The notes: generated by a model from the letters alone, not told the origin. A stretch of 64,000 nucleotides of DNA from Paenibacillus sp. KS-LC4 (GCF_036894955.1 NZ_CP145905.1:5181001-5245000), one strand, 5' to 3'; shown: positions 52,403 to 61,313, numbered from the stretch's first letter. Program-made: numbers and translations.

Positions 52403-55400
52403 TTATTTCGTTTCCAGAAGCTTCATGATCAGCGTCAATGCTTCTGCTCTTGTTGCATGAGCAAGCGGCTCAAACTTATTGTCGCCTTTGCCTTGAACAT
52501 AACCAGCCTTTGCAGCTGCGGCAATGTCATTTTTCGCCCAATCCGGAATGGAGGCTGTATCTGCAAAGCTCAGCTCATTCGACTCATCAATGTCGAGCTT
52601 AGCTGCCCTTACGATAATGGATGTCAGCTCCGAACGGTTAATTTCTTTACTCGGAAGGAACGTTCCGTTCGCATAGCCAGAAATCAAGCCCGCTTTCGCA
52701 GCTCGGTCAATATGCGGCTTCGCCCATGCTGGAATCAGCTTGCTGTCATTGAAGGCCGCACTTGTCGAGCCATCCGTAAGCTTCAACGCCCGGCTGATCA
52801 GAACAGCGAACTCGGCGCGAGTTACAACGCCATTCGGACGGAATTTACCATCGGAATAACCTTTGACGATACCAAGCTCAAGCGCTTTTTCAATGGATGC
52901 TTGGGCCCAGTGTCCTTGAATATCCTTGAAGTCCGTTACAACAGGCTCATTAAGTTCATCTTTGCCAGCTGCTGGCTTTTCTTCAACGACCTCCACATCG
53001 CCTACACCAGGTGCTACAGAACCGGATGTTGAGACTAGTGTTGTAGGGTCGAACTTAATTTGAATATCATATTCGTGGTGATAGTTCACTTCCGGCCAAT
53101 CAATTTTAACCCAGCCGTTGATCGTACTATTAAGGTCAGGGACATTGAAGTAAACGACCCTCGTGTTATTTACCGTATCTCTGCTCTCTACGCTTACATG
53201 ATTACCGTTGAATTTGAGCCCTGTAATCTCCTTGTCCTTCGTAAGCGTCATATAAAATGTTTTTGCGCTGCCTGACACCTTCAATAGACCTGGGGAAACG
53301 ACGTAGCCTTGCATAACGGACTCATTTTCTGTACCGTATTTTCTAATTTGATATTGCAGGAAGTAGTTGCCGTTAGCGAGTTGACCTGGAACCGTCGTAT
53401 TTGGCAATTCGACAACAGGAGCATCCGCTGTTTTCGTAATATCGGCGAACTGAACCGCATATTCCACATCCGTTGCCACTCCGCTCACTCCAAGCACGAT
53501 TGAATACGTATCAGTCAGATTTGGTACAGTGAATTTAACAGGCGTACCTGCTACAATCGCCGCCAAAAATACAGCGTTAGTCAGCGAAGCAGCATTGCTT
53601 GCTCCGTCAGTCGAGACTGTAGGAAAAATTTCTGCTTCCGTTGCATTATTTTTCAGCTTCTTAATCGTTACTCCCGCTCTAGGAGTAAAGCTAATAACAT
53701 GGCTTCCACCATTGAACGTCAATACGCCCGATGCTTCCAAATGCTCAAAAATACCTTCATCAGATGATTTCAACACCATGCTGTAAGTACCATTGCTCAA
53801 AACCTTTGCAGCCTTAAATGAATAAACTGCTTGTTCCAGAGCAGCGCTGCCGTCTTTTACTTGTGTTTCTGTCGCTAGCGGGTTAGTTGTAATAGCTTTC
53901 GCAGCATTAATTGCCGTTTGCAGCTTCGCTTTAGCCTCAGCAGGATATTTATCCATTACTGTTCCCTCGGCTGCTTCATCGTGCAATTTTTGAGCGGCCG
54001 TTATGCTTGCTTTCAAAGCTGTAGCATCACCTGTACCAAAGCTCAAGCGAATGTTATGATCCGCCTCATAAGGCTGTCCTGATCTCGGATCAATGACAGT
54101 CGGCATGGAAATATGAACCTGAGCGTCCAGCAGCGCTGTCAAATCACTCACTTTGAACTTAACTACTCTTGTATTAGCCAATGTATCTGTGCTTACAATC
54201 ATAGAGTCAACTAGTACGCCGTTTTCCTTCACTTTGAAGGCCGTAACGATACTGCTGTCTTTGATTGTAAAGCTGACAAATGTGGAGCCGTCAACTGAAG
54301 TTACATTTGCAGGTTTCAGGAAGTAGCTGTCCATGCTGGAGAATGCCTGATTAGTTGCATGTAAAGCTGCATAATTAATTTGACGGTTTGCTGATGCTTT
54401 AAATGCCGTCACTGCTTGCTCCAGTGTTGTGTTGGCGCTGATTAATTGCGGTCTTGCAGCCGACAATTGCTCAGCTTTCGCTGTAGCAGCTTCAATAGCA
54501 GTAAGAAGCGCTGCTTTTGTATTGCTATCGTATTGACCAGTTGCTGTACCTACTACCGCTTGATCATGCAGCTCTTGAGCAGCAGCAATAGTAGCCTTTA
54601 ACGTCTTGAACTGTTCGGAGTTAAAGCTCAAATATACGGATTTAGTTACTGAATTGCTTTCATATTGCAGGTAAGATAGCCCTTGGAATGTGCTATCTAA
54701 TGCATTATCATTTCTCACTGCAACCTGATAGATCGTTTGGTCTGCATCAGACAGGCTGTTCACTTTATAAAATGATGGCGAGATGGCAGTCGAAAATCCG
54801 CCGTTTCTCGACGGGGAAGAAGCTTTCAAAGCAGACTCGTCAACCGCTGCTTTAAACGGAATATTGGCAACTGTATGTTTGACCATACCTTGCAGCAATG
54901 TGATTTGCGAAGCGAAATCTCCTGCAAACTCCGAAATTTCAGCATCGCTTGCAAGTGAGTTCAGAACAATAAGATCGAGAACGTGCGCATTGTAGCGTTG
55001 GCCTTTTACGAATGCCTCCTCCGTTTGCAAAGCAAGCATGGCATCATTGACTTGTTTTTGGGTGGCATCCTTGTTAAAAGCCCAGCCATTTGCCGTATGA
55101 ATGGCGTTTTGCATACGAAGCTCATAATTATATGGATACTCTCCATCGCTTATAATGCTCGTTCCACTTCCGTTATCTGCCGTCCCCGTATTTTTAACAG
55201 TAGCAGCAAATGCCCCTGCATCTGTTATAGCTTGGAACAAAGCAATTTTGCTGACGCTAATTCGTCCAGCCTCATATTCTTTTTTAGCCTCATTGAGAAT
55301 GGCGTAGGCCGCTTTAATCAATTCAATATTGCCACCTGCCGATGAAGCGATGCCGTCCGCCAATTGAATCGCATTATAAAGCTTTGTTTTGGAGCCAGCA

Positions 55401-56056
55401 GGGTAGAAGCCATCTCCTGTACCTTCATAAGTGCTTTCATAAACGGATCTTGTAACTGTGAAAAGCTCATTCAGCTTCTCAAGTGTTACCGCTTCACTGC
55501 CGCTGCCATTGTCACCGCCGCCATCTACTGGACCAGTAGGAAGCGTTGTTGTGTCCAAATCGAGCTGTAGGTTATACCAGTTGTCATAACTTGCAGCCGG
55601 TATAACGACATGTACCAAAATATCCTGACGCTTGCTCAAATCAGCTATATCGATTCTTGCCTTAGCAGAATCTGGGTTCGTTCCATCACCAAGCAAGATC
55701 GGCGTTACCGGGGCATACCCATCTAGACCTGTAATCGTTTGACCATTAATCGTTGCCTTTTCTTGACCATCCATTCGGGAAGAAAAATGTTTAAATGCTG
55801 TATATTTATAAAATTCATTTTCAAATTGAGCCTTGCCGTCTTTAACGATTAGTTTACCTGTGTTCTGAACAACAACCATCTGCTCCAGAACTGAAGTTTC
55901 ATTCGTATTATCTTTCAAATAACGAAAGCTGATTGGATATTCGCCATCCGGCACCGTTGTAGTCGCCGCTTGAGCAATTGGACCAATGCTTGCTACTTGC
56001 AGCATTAACACGAATGCCAGAAGCAATGCTACCACTTTTGTATATTGCTTTTTCAC
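52403..56056 (-). CDS. Giant NEAT-domain S-layer protein (heme capture at the cell wall)
   Basis: 1217 aa from a GTG at 56056 (AAAGGAGAGTAAGCAGG upstream). Signal peptide 1-31. NEAT modules I see: about 33-172 (Tyr157/Tyr161), 561-674 (Tyr663/His667), a degenerate one at 753-857 and a canonical one at 892-1003 (YHHEYDIQIKFD, Tyr992/Tyr996). Helical spacers with related sequence lie at about 195-265, 485-557 and 680-752. Region 300-480 looks like a further divergent module. Three SLH domains (about 1042-1084, 1102-1145, 1163-1206) anchor it to secondary wall polymer. It should bind hemoproteins or heme and relay heme inward. Confidence 0.9.
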   Translation of the reverse strand: MKKQYTKVVALLLAFVLMLQVASIGPIAQAATTTVPDGEYPISFRYLKDNTNETSVLEQMVVVQNTGKLIVKDGKAQFENEFYKYTAFKHFSSRMDGQEKATINGQTITGLDGYAPVTPILLGDGTNPDSAKARIDIADLSKRQDILVHVVIPAASYDNWYNLQLDLDTTTLPTGPVDGGGDNGSGSEAVTLEKLNELFTVTRSVYESTYEGTGDGFYPAGSKTKLYNAIQLADGIASSAGGNIELIKAAYAILNEAKKEYEAGRISVSKIALFQAITDAGAFAATVKNTGTADNGSGTSIISDGEYPYNYELRMQNAIHTANGWAFNKDATQKQVNDAMLALQTEEAFVKGQRYNAHVLDLIVLNSLASDAEISEFAGDFASQITLLQGMVKHTVANIPFKAAVDESALKASSPSRNGGFSTAISPSFYKVNSLSDADQTIYQVAVRNDNALDSTFQGLSYLQYESNSVTKSVYLSFNSEQFKTLKATIAAAQELHDQAVVGTATGQYDSNTKAALLTAIEAATAKAEQLSAARPQLISANTTLEQAVTAFKASANRQINYAALHATNQAFSSMDSYFLKPANVTSVDGSTFVSFTIKDSSIVTAFKVKENGVLVDSMIVSTDTLANTRVVKFKVSDLTALLDAQVHISMPTVIDPRSGQPYEADHNIRLSFGTGDATALKASITAAQKLHDEAAEGTVMDKYPAEAKAKLQTAINAAKAITTNPLATETQVKDGSAALEQAVYSFKAAKVLSNGTYSMVLKSSDEGIFEHLEASGVLTFNGGSHVISFTPRAGVTIKKLKNNATEAEIFPTVSTDGASNAASLTNAVFLAAIVAGTPVKFTVPNLTDTYSIVLGVSGVATDVEYAVQFADITKTADAPVVELPNTTVPGQLANGNYFLQYQIRKYGTENESVMQGYVVSPGLLKVSGSAKTFYMTLTKDKEITGLKFNGNHVSVESRDTVNNTRVVYFNVPDLNSTINGWVKIDWPEVNYHHEYDIQIKFDPTTLVSTSGSVAPGVGDVEVVEEKPAAGKDELNEPVVTDFKDIQGHWAQASIEKALELGIVKGYSDGKFRPNGVVTRAEFAVLISRALKLTDGSTSAAFNDSKLIPAWAKPHIDRAAKAGLISGYANGTFLPSKEINRSELTSIIVRAAKLDIDESNELSFADTASIPDWAKNDIAAAAKAGYVQGKGDNKFEPLAHATRAEALTLIMKLLETK

Positions 56057-56154
56057 CCTGCTTACTCTCCTTTTAACCGTTCATTTATTTCCACTATCTC
56101 TATGTCTCGCTTGCAAAACCTTGTAATTCCCTAACATGCTGATTTACCCGGCAA

Positions 56155-56185
56155 AAGAACGGTCTGGTTAAATCAGACCGTTCTT
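56155..56185 (-). terminator. Hairpin between the hemophore and NEAT-SLH genes
   Basis: AAGAACGGTCTG (56155-56166) pairs exactly with CAGACCGTTCTT (56174-56185); on the minus strand TTTTGCC follows. It may partly stop or stabilise the upstream NEAT transcript. Confidence 0.65.
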
Positions 56186-56220
56186 CTTACTCTATCTTTG
56201 TTTAATTTGTGCGAATGCTC

Positions 56221-56652
56221 TTACAGATCCCAACCGAATTTGATGTCGTGAACCGTGTTATAGCCATTTGGGTAGCCTGGGAATGGCGGCACTGTAACGT
56301 GGATTTTAGCAACAGTATCAACATTCAAATTATTTACTACGAAAGTAAATTCTTTATCACCGTTTGCAAGAGTAGTTGCATTAACAACCGTGTAAGAAGA
56401 ACCGCCATCATTGGAAATGCTCAGCGAGTTGATGTAGCTGCCGCCGGAGAAGGACAAAGTAACGGTTTTATTATCCGATGCAAGGCTTGCTGGACTGTTT
56501 GCGTATGCGTCAGCATAAGAAACGGTACCGTCTGGCTTCAAAACAGTGAAGTTCAGCGAAGTTGCTGCAAATGCGGAGCCTACTTGAACAACCAAAGCAA
56601 CAGCCATAACCAACAGCATCAAAGGCATCATTTTTTTGAACGATTTAATCAT
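56221..56652 (-). CDS. Secreted single-NEAT-domain protein, candidate hemophore
   Basis: 143 aa from the ATG at 56652 (AGGGAGTG upstream). A signal peptide ending VGSAFA precedes one NEAT domain. The beta-sandwich pattern (GDKEFTFVVNNLNVDTVAKI) ends with PNGYNTVHDIKFGWDL, where a Tyr-x3-His replaces the usual Tyr-x3-Tyr of heme-binding NEATs. No wall-binding motif or membrane tail is present, so it is released or loosely held. It is second in the minus-strand heme operon. Confidence 0.85.
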   Translation of the reverse strand: MIKSFKKMMPLMLLVMAVALVVQVGSAFAATSLNFTVLKPDGTVSYADAYANSPASLASDNKTVTLSFSGGSYINSLSISNDGGSSYTVVNATTLANGDKEFTFVVNNLNVDTVAKIHVTVPPFPGYPNGYNTVHDIKFGWDL

Positions 56653-56670
56653 AATTATAAACACTCCCTA

Positions 56671-57741
56671 TTATTCGTTTTTGGTTTTGGTTTTGTTTTT
56701 ACGATACACATACATAGCAGCTCCTGCTAAAATAACGATACCAATAACCGCAAGTGGCGTCGCCCAATGATTGGAGCGCTCTTGAAGCGGTTCTACCTCT
56801 GCCGCAGCTTCTACAGAAACGGTATCCGCTGTATTAGCACTGCCTGCATCCTCAGCCGTCACTTCGCCCTCGGCGGCACTGGCAGCTTCAACAGCTTCGT
56901 CTGTTTCTGCTTCTAATACTGCCTTCTCCACTTCCTCTGGTGAAGCCATTGCCTCCTTTGCAGGAGCAGTTGCATCAGTTAACGCTTTTGGAGTCGTTAC
57001 AGCTTCAGGAGAAGCACTTGCTGCTGCTTCCTTAGATTCTGTCGATAATGGGGCAGCGCTTTCCACTACACGGCTGTCAGCTGTACCTTTTTCTTCGGCA
57101 GCAGGTGACGTTGCTTGAGCAGAAGCCTTTGGTGCTGCTGTAGCTGCTGCCCCGGCATTTATATCCTTAGCAGGTGCCTTCGTCGCTTTCGGGGAAGCAG
57201 ACACCTTAGGAGTCGGTGTAGCAGTTGGCTTTGTTTCCGCAGATGCTGCAGGTTTGGGAGTTGCCTCCGTTATCGCTGGAGTTTCTGCCTTGCTTACAAG
57301 CTTCAGGCTGCTCGAATCAAACACAAAACGTATAGTGTAGTCATGATCATAATCAATATCTGGAACTGTGACATGAATTTTAGACAGCATCGCTTGGGAC
57401 AAATCGTCAACGCTGAACTGCACAACCCGCGTATCATTAGCCTTACTGCTGCTGATTACCTTCGTGTTCACGTAACCTCCACCGCCAGGAACTTTAAACT
57501 CTGTTACCCAAGCACTATGATTAATTTGCAGCTGCACTGTTATTTTCCCGTTTTCAACGATAGCCTTCGCAGGCTTTTCCCAATAATCATTTGCCATAGA
57601 TGCAGATTCATCTTCAGCCTTCTTGATGACGTAATCAATCGTATATGTACCGTCTACCATGCTCTGCGCATAAGCTGCCGGTGCTGCAAGAAGAATCATA
57701 AAACAAACAATTAAGAAAGCTGATATTGGGAGTTTACGAAT
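56671..57741 (-). CDS. Membrane-anchored NEAT protein (IsdC-like), possible AUU start
   Basis: 356 codons if it starts at ATT 57741. The NEAT domain (mature N-terminus) contains DYDHDYTIRFVFD with the Tyr-x3-Tyr heme motif. A 150-residue Ala/Thr/Pro/Glu-rich, low-complexity stalk follows, then a C-terminal membrane helix (WATPLAVIGIVILAGAAMYVY) and a basic tail; no LPXTG or NPQTN sortase motif is seen. The first in-frame ATG (57699) has no ribosome site and would cut the signal peptide, whereas ATT at 57741 has AGGAGG (57753-57758) and gives a full signal, IRKLPISAFLIVCFMILLAA. It is first in the operon. Confidence 0.8.
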   Translation of the reverse strand: MRKLPISAFLIVCFMILLAAPAAYAQSMVDGTYTIDYVIKKAEDESASMANDYWEKPAKAIVENGKITVQLQINHSAWVTEFKVPGGGGYVNTKVISSSKANDTRVVQFSVDDLSQAMLSKIHVTVPDIDYDHDYTIRFVFDSSSLKLVSKAETPAITEATPKPAASAETKPTATPTPKVSASPKATKAPAKDINAGAAATAAPKASAQATSPAAEEKGTADSRVVESAAPLSTESKEAAASASPEAVTTPKALTDATAPAKEAMASPEEVEKAVLEAETDEAVEAASAAEGEVTAEDAGSANTADTVSVEAAAEVEPLQERSNHWATPLAVIGIVILAGAAMYVYRKNKTKTKNE

Positions 57742-57811
57742 GAAGTCTCTCTCCTCCTCTCCTGTCGTATGGAAAAAATAGTTTAGAAAAGGTAGACAAC
57801 AATCAAGCTAA

Positions 57812-57826
57812 TGATTATCATTATCA
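57812..57826 (-). promoter_or_regulatory. Fur box of the minus-strand NEAT/heme operon
   Basis: TGATTATCATTATCA differs from TGATAATNATTATCA at two positions and is embedded in a longer AATGATTATCATTATCAATT run. It lies about 70 bp ahead of the NEAT gene start. Confidence 0.82.
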
Positions 57827-57841
57827 ATTGAGTGCCAAAAA

Positions 57842-58159
57842 AAATACCTTCTCTTCCCCTCTCCTAAGTCTGCTCACCATGCCCTTCACAGCTCTTAAGA
57901 ATGTCTAGCAAATGCTTTCTCAGCTGCTCGACAACTTGATATTAACGTAATTGCATTAATTTTGTCAATCACTTATTTTAATAATTTTTGTTTTATTTTT
58001 CTTTATATGATTTCAAACCTTGAGGTATGATACATATTTTACTGATAAAATATATTTATTTTATACTAACACATTAAAATATGATAATTTTCAATTCAAA
58101 TTTTATGAATTTAATTTTTCAATGCTAATATTATTTTTCTATATATTGTTTATCCCTTA
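57842..58159. other. AT-rich intergenic stretch between divergent iron-regulated operons
   Basis: I see no gene, tRNA or strong hairpin here. The region becomes very AT-rich toward the plus-strand promoter, as is common upstream of Fur-controlled genes. Confidence 0.5.
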
Positions 58160-58188
58160 TTGACATTGATTATCATTTACAATATCAT
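58160..58188 (+). promoter_or_regulatory. Sigma-A promoter of the plus-strand heme operon
   Basis: TTGACA (58160-58165), 17-nt spacer, TATCAT (58183-58188). A Fur box overlaps the spacer. Confidence 0.75.
58167..58181 (+). promoter_or_regulatory. Fur box 1 over the sigma-A promoter spacer
   Basis: TGATTATCATTTACA resembles the 7-1-7 Fur consensus and sits between the -35 and -10. Confidence 0.65.
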
Positions 58189-58199
58189 TATTTTAATAA

Positions 58200-58214
58200 T
58201 AATAATCATTATCA
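58200..58214 (+). promoter_or_regulatory. Fur box 2 downstream of the -10
   Basis: TAATAATCATTATCA has only one mismatch to TGATAATNATTATCA. It covers the expected transcription start region, so binding would block transcription when iron is plentiful. Confidence 0.8.
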
Positions 58215-58234
58215 TATCGGATTGGGAGGATTAT

Positions 58235-59203
58235 ATGAAAATTTTATACCCTGCAATGCTGGCTCTGCTTCTCTTAGCTGCAGCAGGTTGCTCGCAAACG
58301 GTTGATTCGAATGCTCTACAGGGGGTTACAAGCAATGTTGAAAAACAGAATGCCATAGCCATAACCGATTTTGCAGGAAGGCAATTAACATTTGCTGCTG
58401 TCCCTTCGCATATTGTAGCGTTAAGCAACGGTGAAGCCGATATTATTTATGCCCTTGGGGGAACTCTCGTTGGCCGCCCTACCTCCTCCGTTCCATTGAG
58501 CAACGAAGAAGCAGAGGCCGTCCAGCAGATTGGCTCTACTCACGAGGTTGATTTGGAGAAAATCGCCTTTTTGAAAGCGGATGTCGTTCTGGGCAACAAT
58601 CCTATGAATACAAAGGATATCCCCACTATTGAAAGCATTGGAGCCAAAATGGTACTCTCCTCTGCCCACTCTATAGACGATATTAAAAAGCAAATTACGC
58701 TTTTAGGCCAGCTTCTTCAGAAGCAGCCGCGCGCGGAAGAGCTTATTGCCGAAATTGACGATAAGCTTAGCCAAATTGCTGTCGATGCCAGCACGAACAA
58801 GACACGAGCTCTCTTAGTGTACGGTGCTCCTGGTACCTTTATGGCTGCACTGCCCAACTCCCTCAGCGGCAATATTTTGGAGATGGCTGGCGGAGAAAAT
58901 ATTGCTTCCGACTATGAAGCACTTCAAAGCTATCCCCAATATGCCCAGCTCAACTCTGAGAGAATTATACAGTCCAATCCGCAAGTTGTCATGATTATGA
59001 CACATGGCAATCCTGAGCAGGTAAAGGATGCCTTTCTTAAGGAAATGCAAAGCAATGCAGCCTGGAATGGATTAGATGCTGTCAAAAACAATGCTATCGA
59101 AGTGCTGCCTGCCGAGCTGTTCGGCACAAACCCGGGAACCCGTATAACGGATGCGCTCACCCTTATGATTGAAATGCTAGATCGAGAGAAGAAGCAGCCA
59201 TGA
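58235..59203 (+). CDS. Heme/siderophore-binding lipoprotein 2 (IsdE-like)
   Basis: 322 aa from the ATG at 58235, with TTGGGAGG (58222-58229) upstream. Lipobox LLLLAAAGCS. A class III binding protein with AITDFAGRQLTFAAVPSHIV, then VGRPTSSVPLSNEE and a C-terminal LPAELFGTNPGTRI segment. It is the first gene of a Fur-controlled binding protein/permease/ATPase operon and differs from the lipoprotein at 51350-52303. Cargo is inferred to be heme because of the IsdG-like domain encoded at the operon end. Confidence 0.88.
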   Translation: MKILYPAMLALLLLAAAGCSQTVDSNALQGVTSNVEKQNAIAITDFAGRQLTFAAVPSHIVALSNGEADIIYALGGTLVGRPTSSVPLSNEEAEAVQQIGSTHEVDLEKIAFLKADVVLGNNPMNTKDIPTIESIGAKMVLSSAHSIDDIKKQITLLGQLLQKQPRAEELIAEIDDKLSQIAVDASTNKTRALLVYGAPGTFMAALPNSLSGNILEMAGGENIASDYEALQSYPQYAQLNSERIIQSNPQVVMIMTHGNPEQVKDAFLKEMQSNAAWNGLDAVKNNAIEVLPAELFGTNPGTRITDALTLMIEMLDREKKQP

Positions 59204-60198
59204 ATAAAACAGAGCGAAGCCGCCGGCGCAAATGGTCGATCATCATTGCGCCTCTTATTTTGCTGCTCGTTACTTATTTCGGTCTCGTTTACGGCTCTGT
59301 CCCGATTACGTTAAAAGAGATTGGCCAGGTACTCACCTCCGATGCCGATCCCCGTTACGAAACCATTATTATGAATTTAAGAATGCCCCGTGTCATTATA
59401 GGCCTGCTGGTAGGCGCTTGCTTAGCTGCTTCAGGTGCTCTATTACAAGGTGTCATGCGCAATCCTCTGGCCGATCCCGGCATTATCGGGGTTTCGGCTG
59501 GCGGCGGTCTTGCCGCTGTCATCACAATGGTTGTCCTTCCGCAGCTTGGCTATATGCTGCCAATAGCAGCCTTTTTAGGCGCGAGCTTTACTTGCCTGCT
59601 GATCTATTTGAGCGCATGGGACAAAGGAACCTCGCCTATCAAAATCGTGCTAGCAGGCGTAGCCATTAATGCACTGCTCGGAGCTGTAACAAATGGACTT
59701 ATGGTCGTCTACAGCGACCGTGTACAATCGGTTCTCCCTTGGCTTGCAGGTGGGCTAAACGGAAGAAGCTGGAGCCATCTCTCCTTCATGGCACCTTATG
59801 CCATAGTCGGCCTGCTGCTCTGCTTCCTTGCCATTAAGCCTGCCAATGTGCTGCTGCTTGGCGATGACTCCGCTCAACTGCTTGGACAAAAGGTTCAAAT
59901 CCAGCGCTTTCTGCTCATCATTTTGGCTGCACTATTAGCCGGTGCTGCCGTCAGCGTAGCTGGATTAATCGGTTTTGTGGGGCTCGTCGTCCCACATGCC
60001 GTTCGTTTAATTATCGGAGACGACTACCGCTTTCTCCTTCCGCTTTCTATCGTCGGTGGAGCAGCATTGGTCGTTTTAGCAGATACATTCGCACGTACCT
60101 GGTTTGATCCGATTGAGCTTCCTGTAGGCATTCTTCTCGCCTGCCTAGGGGCACCATTCTTTCTCTACTTATTACGCAAAAAGGGGGCAATTCGATGA
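59200..60198 (+). CDS. FecCD-family permease, heme importer 2 (IsdF-like)
   Basis: 332 aa. Its ATG overlaps the binding-protein stop (ATGA, 4 bp), so translation is coupled. LRMPRVIIGLLVGACLAASG, NPLADPGIIGVSAGGGLAAV and GLIGFVGLVVPHAVRLIIGD are BtuC-family hallmarks; about ten membrane helices. It overlaps the downstream ATPase gene by four bases as well. Confidence 0.93.
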   Translation: MNKTERSRRRKWSIIIAPLILLLVTYFGLVYGSVPITLKEIGQVLTSDADPRYETIIMNLRMPRVIIGLLVGACLAASGALLQGVMRNPLADPGIIGVSAGGGLAAVITMVVLPQLGYMLPIAAFLGASFTCLLIYLSAWDKGTSPIKIVLAGVAINALLGAVTNGLMVVYSDRVQSVLPWLAGGLNGRSWSHLSFMAPYAIVGLLLCFLAIKPANVLLLGDDSAQLLGQKVQIQRFLLIILAALLAGAAVSVAGLIGFVGLVVPHAVRLIIGDDYRFLLPLSIVGGAALVVLADTFARTWFDPIELPVGILLACLGAPFFLYLLRKKGAIR

Positions 60199-61313
60199 AT
60201 GCTGCTATCCACATCGAAAATGTAGGCTTATCTGTTGGTGCTTTTGAAATGGAAGATGCCAATATGATCATTCCTACTGGGAAAATCACGGCCATTGTAG
60301 GTCCTAACGGCTCTGGAAAATCAACCATGCTCAAGGTCATTACCAAGCTGCTTACGCCAGATAAGGGCGAAGTATTTATTAATCAGAAGCCGCTTAAAAG
60401 CTACAAATCCAAAGAATTTGCCAAGGATATTGCGATGCTTACTCAATCCAAAGAAATGATTCCTGATCTAACGGTGCGTGAGCTCGTTTCCTTCGGGCGT
60501 TCACCTCACAAGCCTCTATTCAAAAACAAAATGACGTACGAAGACAACGACATCATAGATTGGGCATTAACCATTACTGGCACGAAACGTTATCAGCATC
60601 AAATGTTTTACACTTTATCTGGAGGTGAACAGCAAAAAGCGCGAATCGCCATGGCGTTAGCGCAAAAAACAAATATTCTTCTGCTCGACGAGCCTACTAC
60701 TTTTCTCGACATTGCACATCAATTTGATGTACTGGAGATGCTTCAACAAATTAATCGGGATTATCAGATTACAATTGTTATGGTTTTACATGACCTCCAA
60801 CAAGCAGCAGCATACTGTGACCATATGATTGCTATGAAACGCGGATTAATCGCCATGACAGGCGAGCCCCAAATGGTTTTAACCTCGGAGTTTTTAAAAG
60901 ATGTTTACAACATGGATGCCCGTATCAAATTTGATGAGGGCTATCCTATTATTATCCCAAATCCAAGAAAAAATCAGGAGGATACTAAAATGATTATTGT
61001 AACGAATGCATCCCATATTACAAAAGGCAATGCCCATAAGCTGATCGAGCGTTTCGATCGTGTCGGTGACGTAGAGAAAGCAGAGGGCTTCCTTGGTCTT
61101 GAGGTATTGTTGACAGAGAAAACGAAGGACTATGAGGAGGTATCCATTGTGACGCGTTGGAATACGAAAGAGGACTTTAATGCTTGGACTCGCAGCGATG
61201 CTTTCCGTGATGCCCATTCCCGCCGCGGGGGAACACCGGACTATATTATCTCCAATACGATTACATTCTACGAAGTCAAAGTCATCAGAAACCCAATTGC
61301 TGCGGTTAATTAG
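60195..61313 (+). CDS. ABC ATPase fused to an IsdG-type heme monooxygenase
   Basis: 372 aa. Residues 1-265 are a FecE-type ATPase: Walker A VGPNGSGKST (35-44), signature LSGGEQQKARIAMALAQ, Walker B LLLDEPTTFLD. Residues 266-372 are an antibiotic-biosynthesis-monooxygenase fold equal to IsdG, with Asn6, Trp66 and His76 (counted from Met266) matching the S. aureus IsdG catalytic Asn7/Trp67/His77. The single open frame would couple import energy to heme breakdown. An internal AGGAGG and ATG at 60976-60992 could also yield free IsdG. It is last in the operon and overlaps the permease by four bases. Confidence 0.9.
   Translation: MNAAIHIENVGLSVGAFEMEDANMIIPTGKITAIVGPNGSGKSTMLKVITKLLTPDKGEVFINQKPLKSYKSKEFAKDIAMLTQSKEMIPDLTVRELVSFGRSPHKPLFKNKMTYEDNDIIDWALTITGTKRYQHQMFYTLSGGEQQKARIAMALAQKTNILLLDEPTTFLDIAHQFDVLEMLQQINRDYQITIVMVLHDLQQAAAYCDHMIAMKRGLIAMTGEPQMVLTSEFLKDVYNMDARIKFDEGYPIIIPNPRKNQEDTKMIIVTNASHITKGNAHKLIERFDRVGDVEKAEGFLGLEVLLTEKTKDYEEVSIVTRWNTKEDFNAWTRSDAFRDAHSRRGGTPDYIISNTITFYEVKVIRNPIAAVN
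60976..60992 (+). promoter_or_regulatory. Internal ribosome site and start for a free heme monooxygenase
   Basis: AGGAGG at 60976-60981, 8-nt spacer, ATG at 60990-60992, in frame with the ATPase. It would give a 107-aa IsdG-type protein (60990-61313), the normal family length, from the same mRNA. Confidence 0.7.

Noticed and set aside
52361..53032. 223-codon plus-strand frame opposite the SLH region
   Set aside because: Repetitive Arg/Asn/Cys composition typical of antisense translation; the opposite strand encodes three SLH domains.
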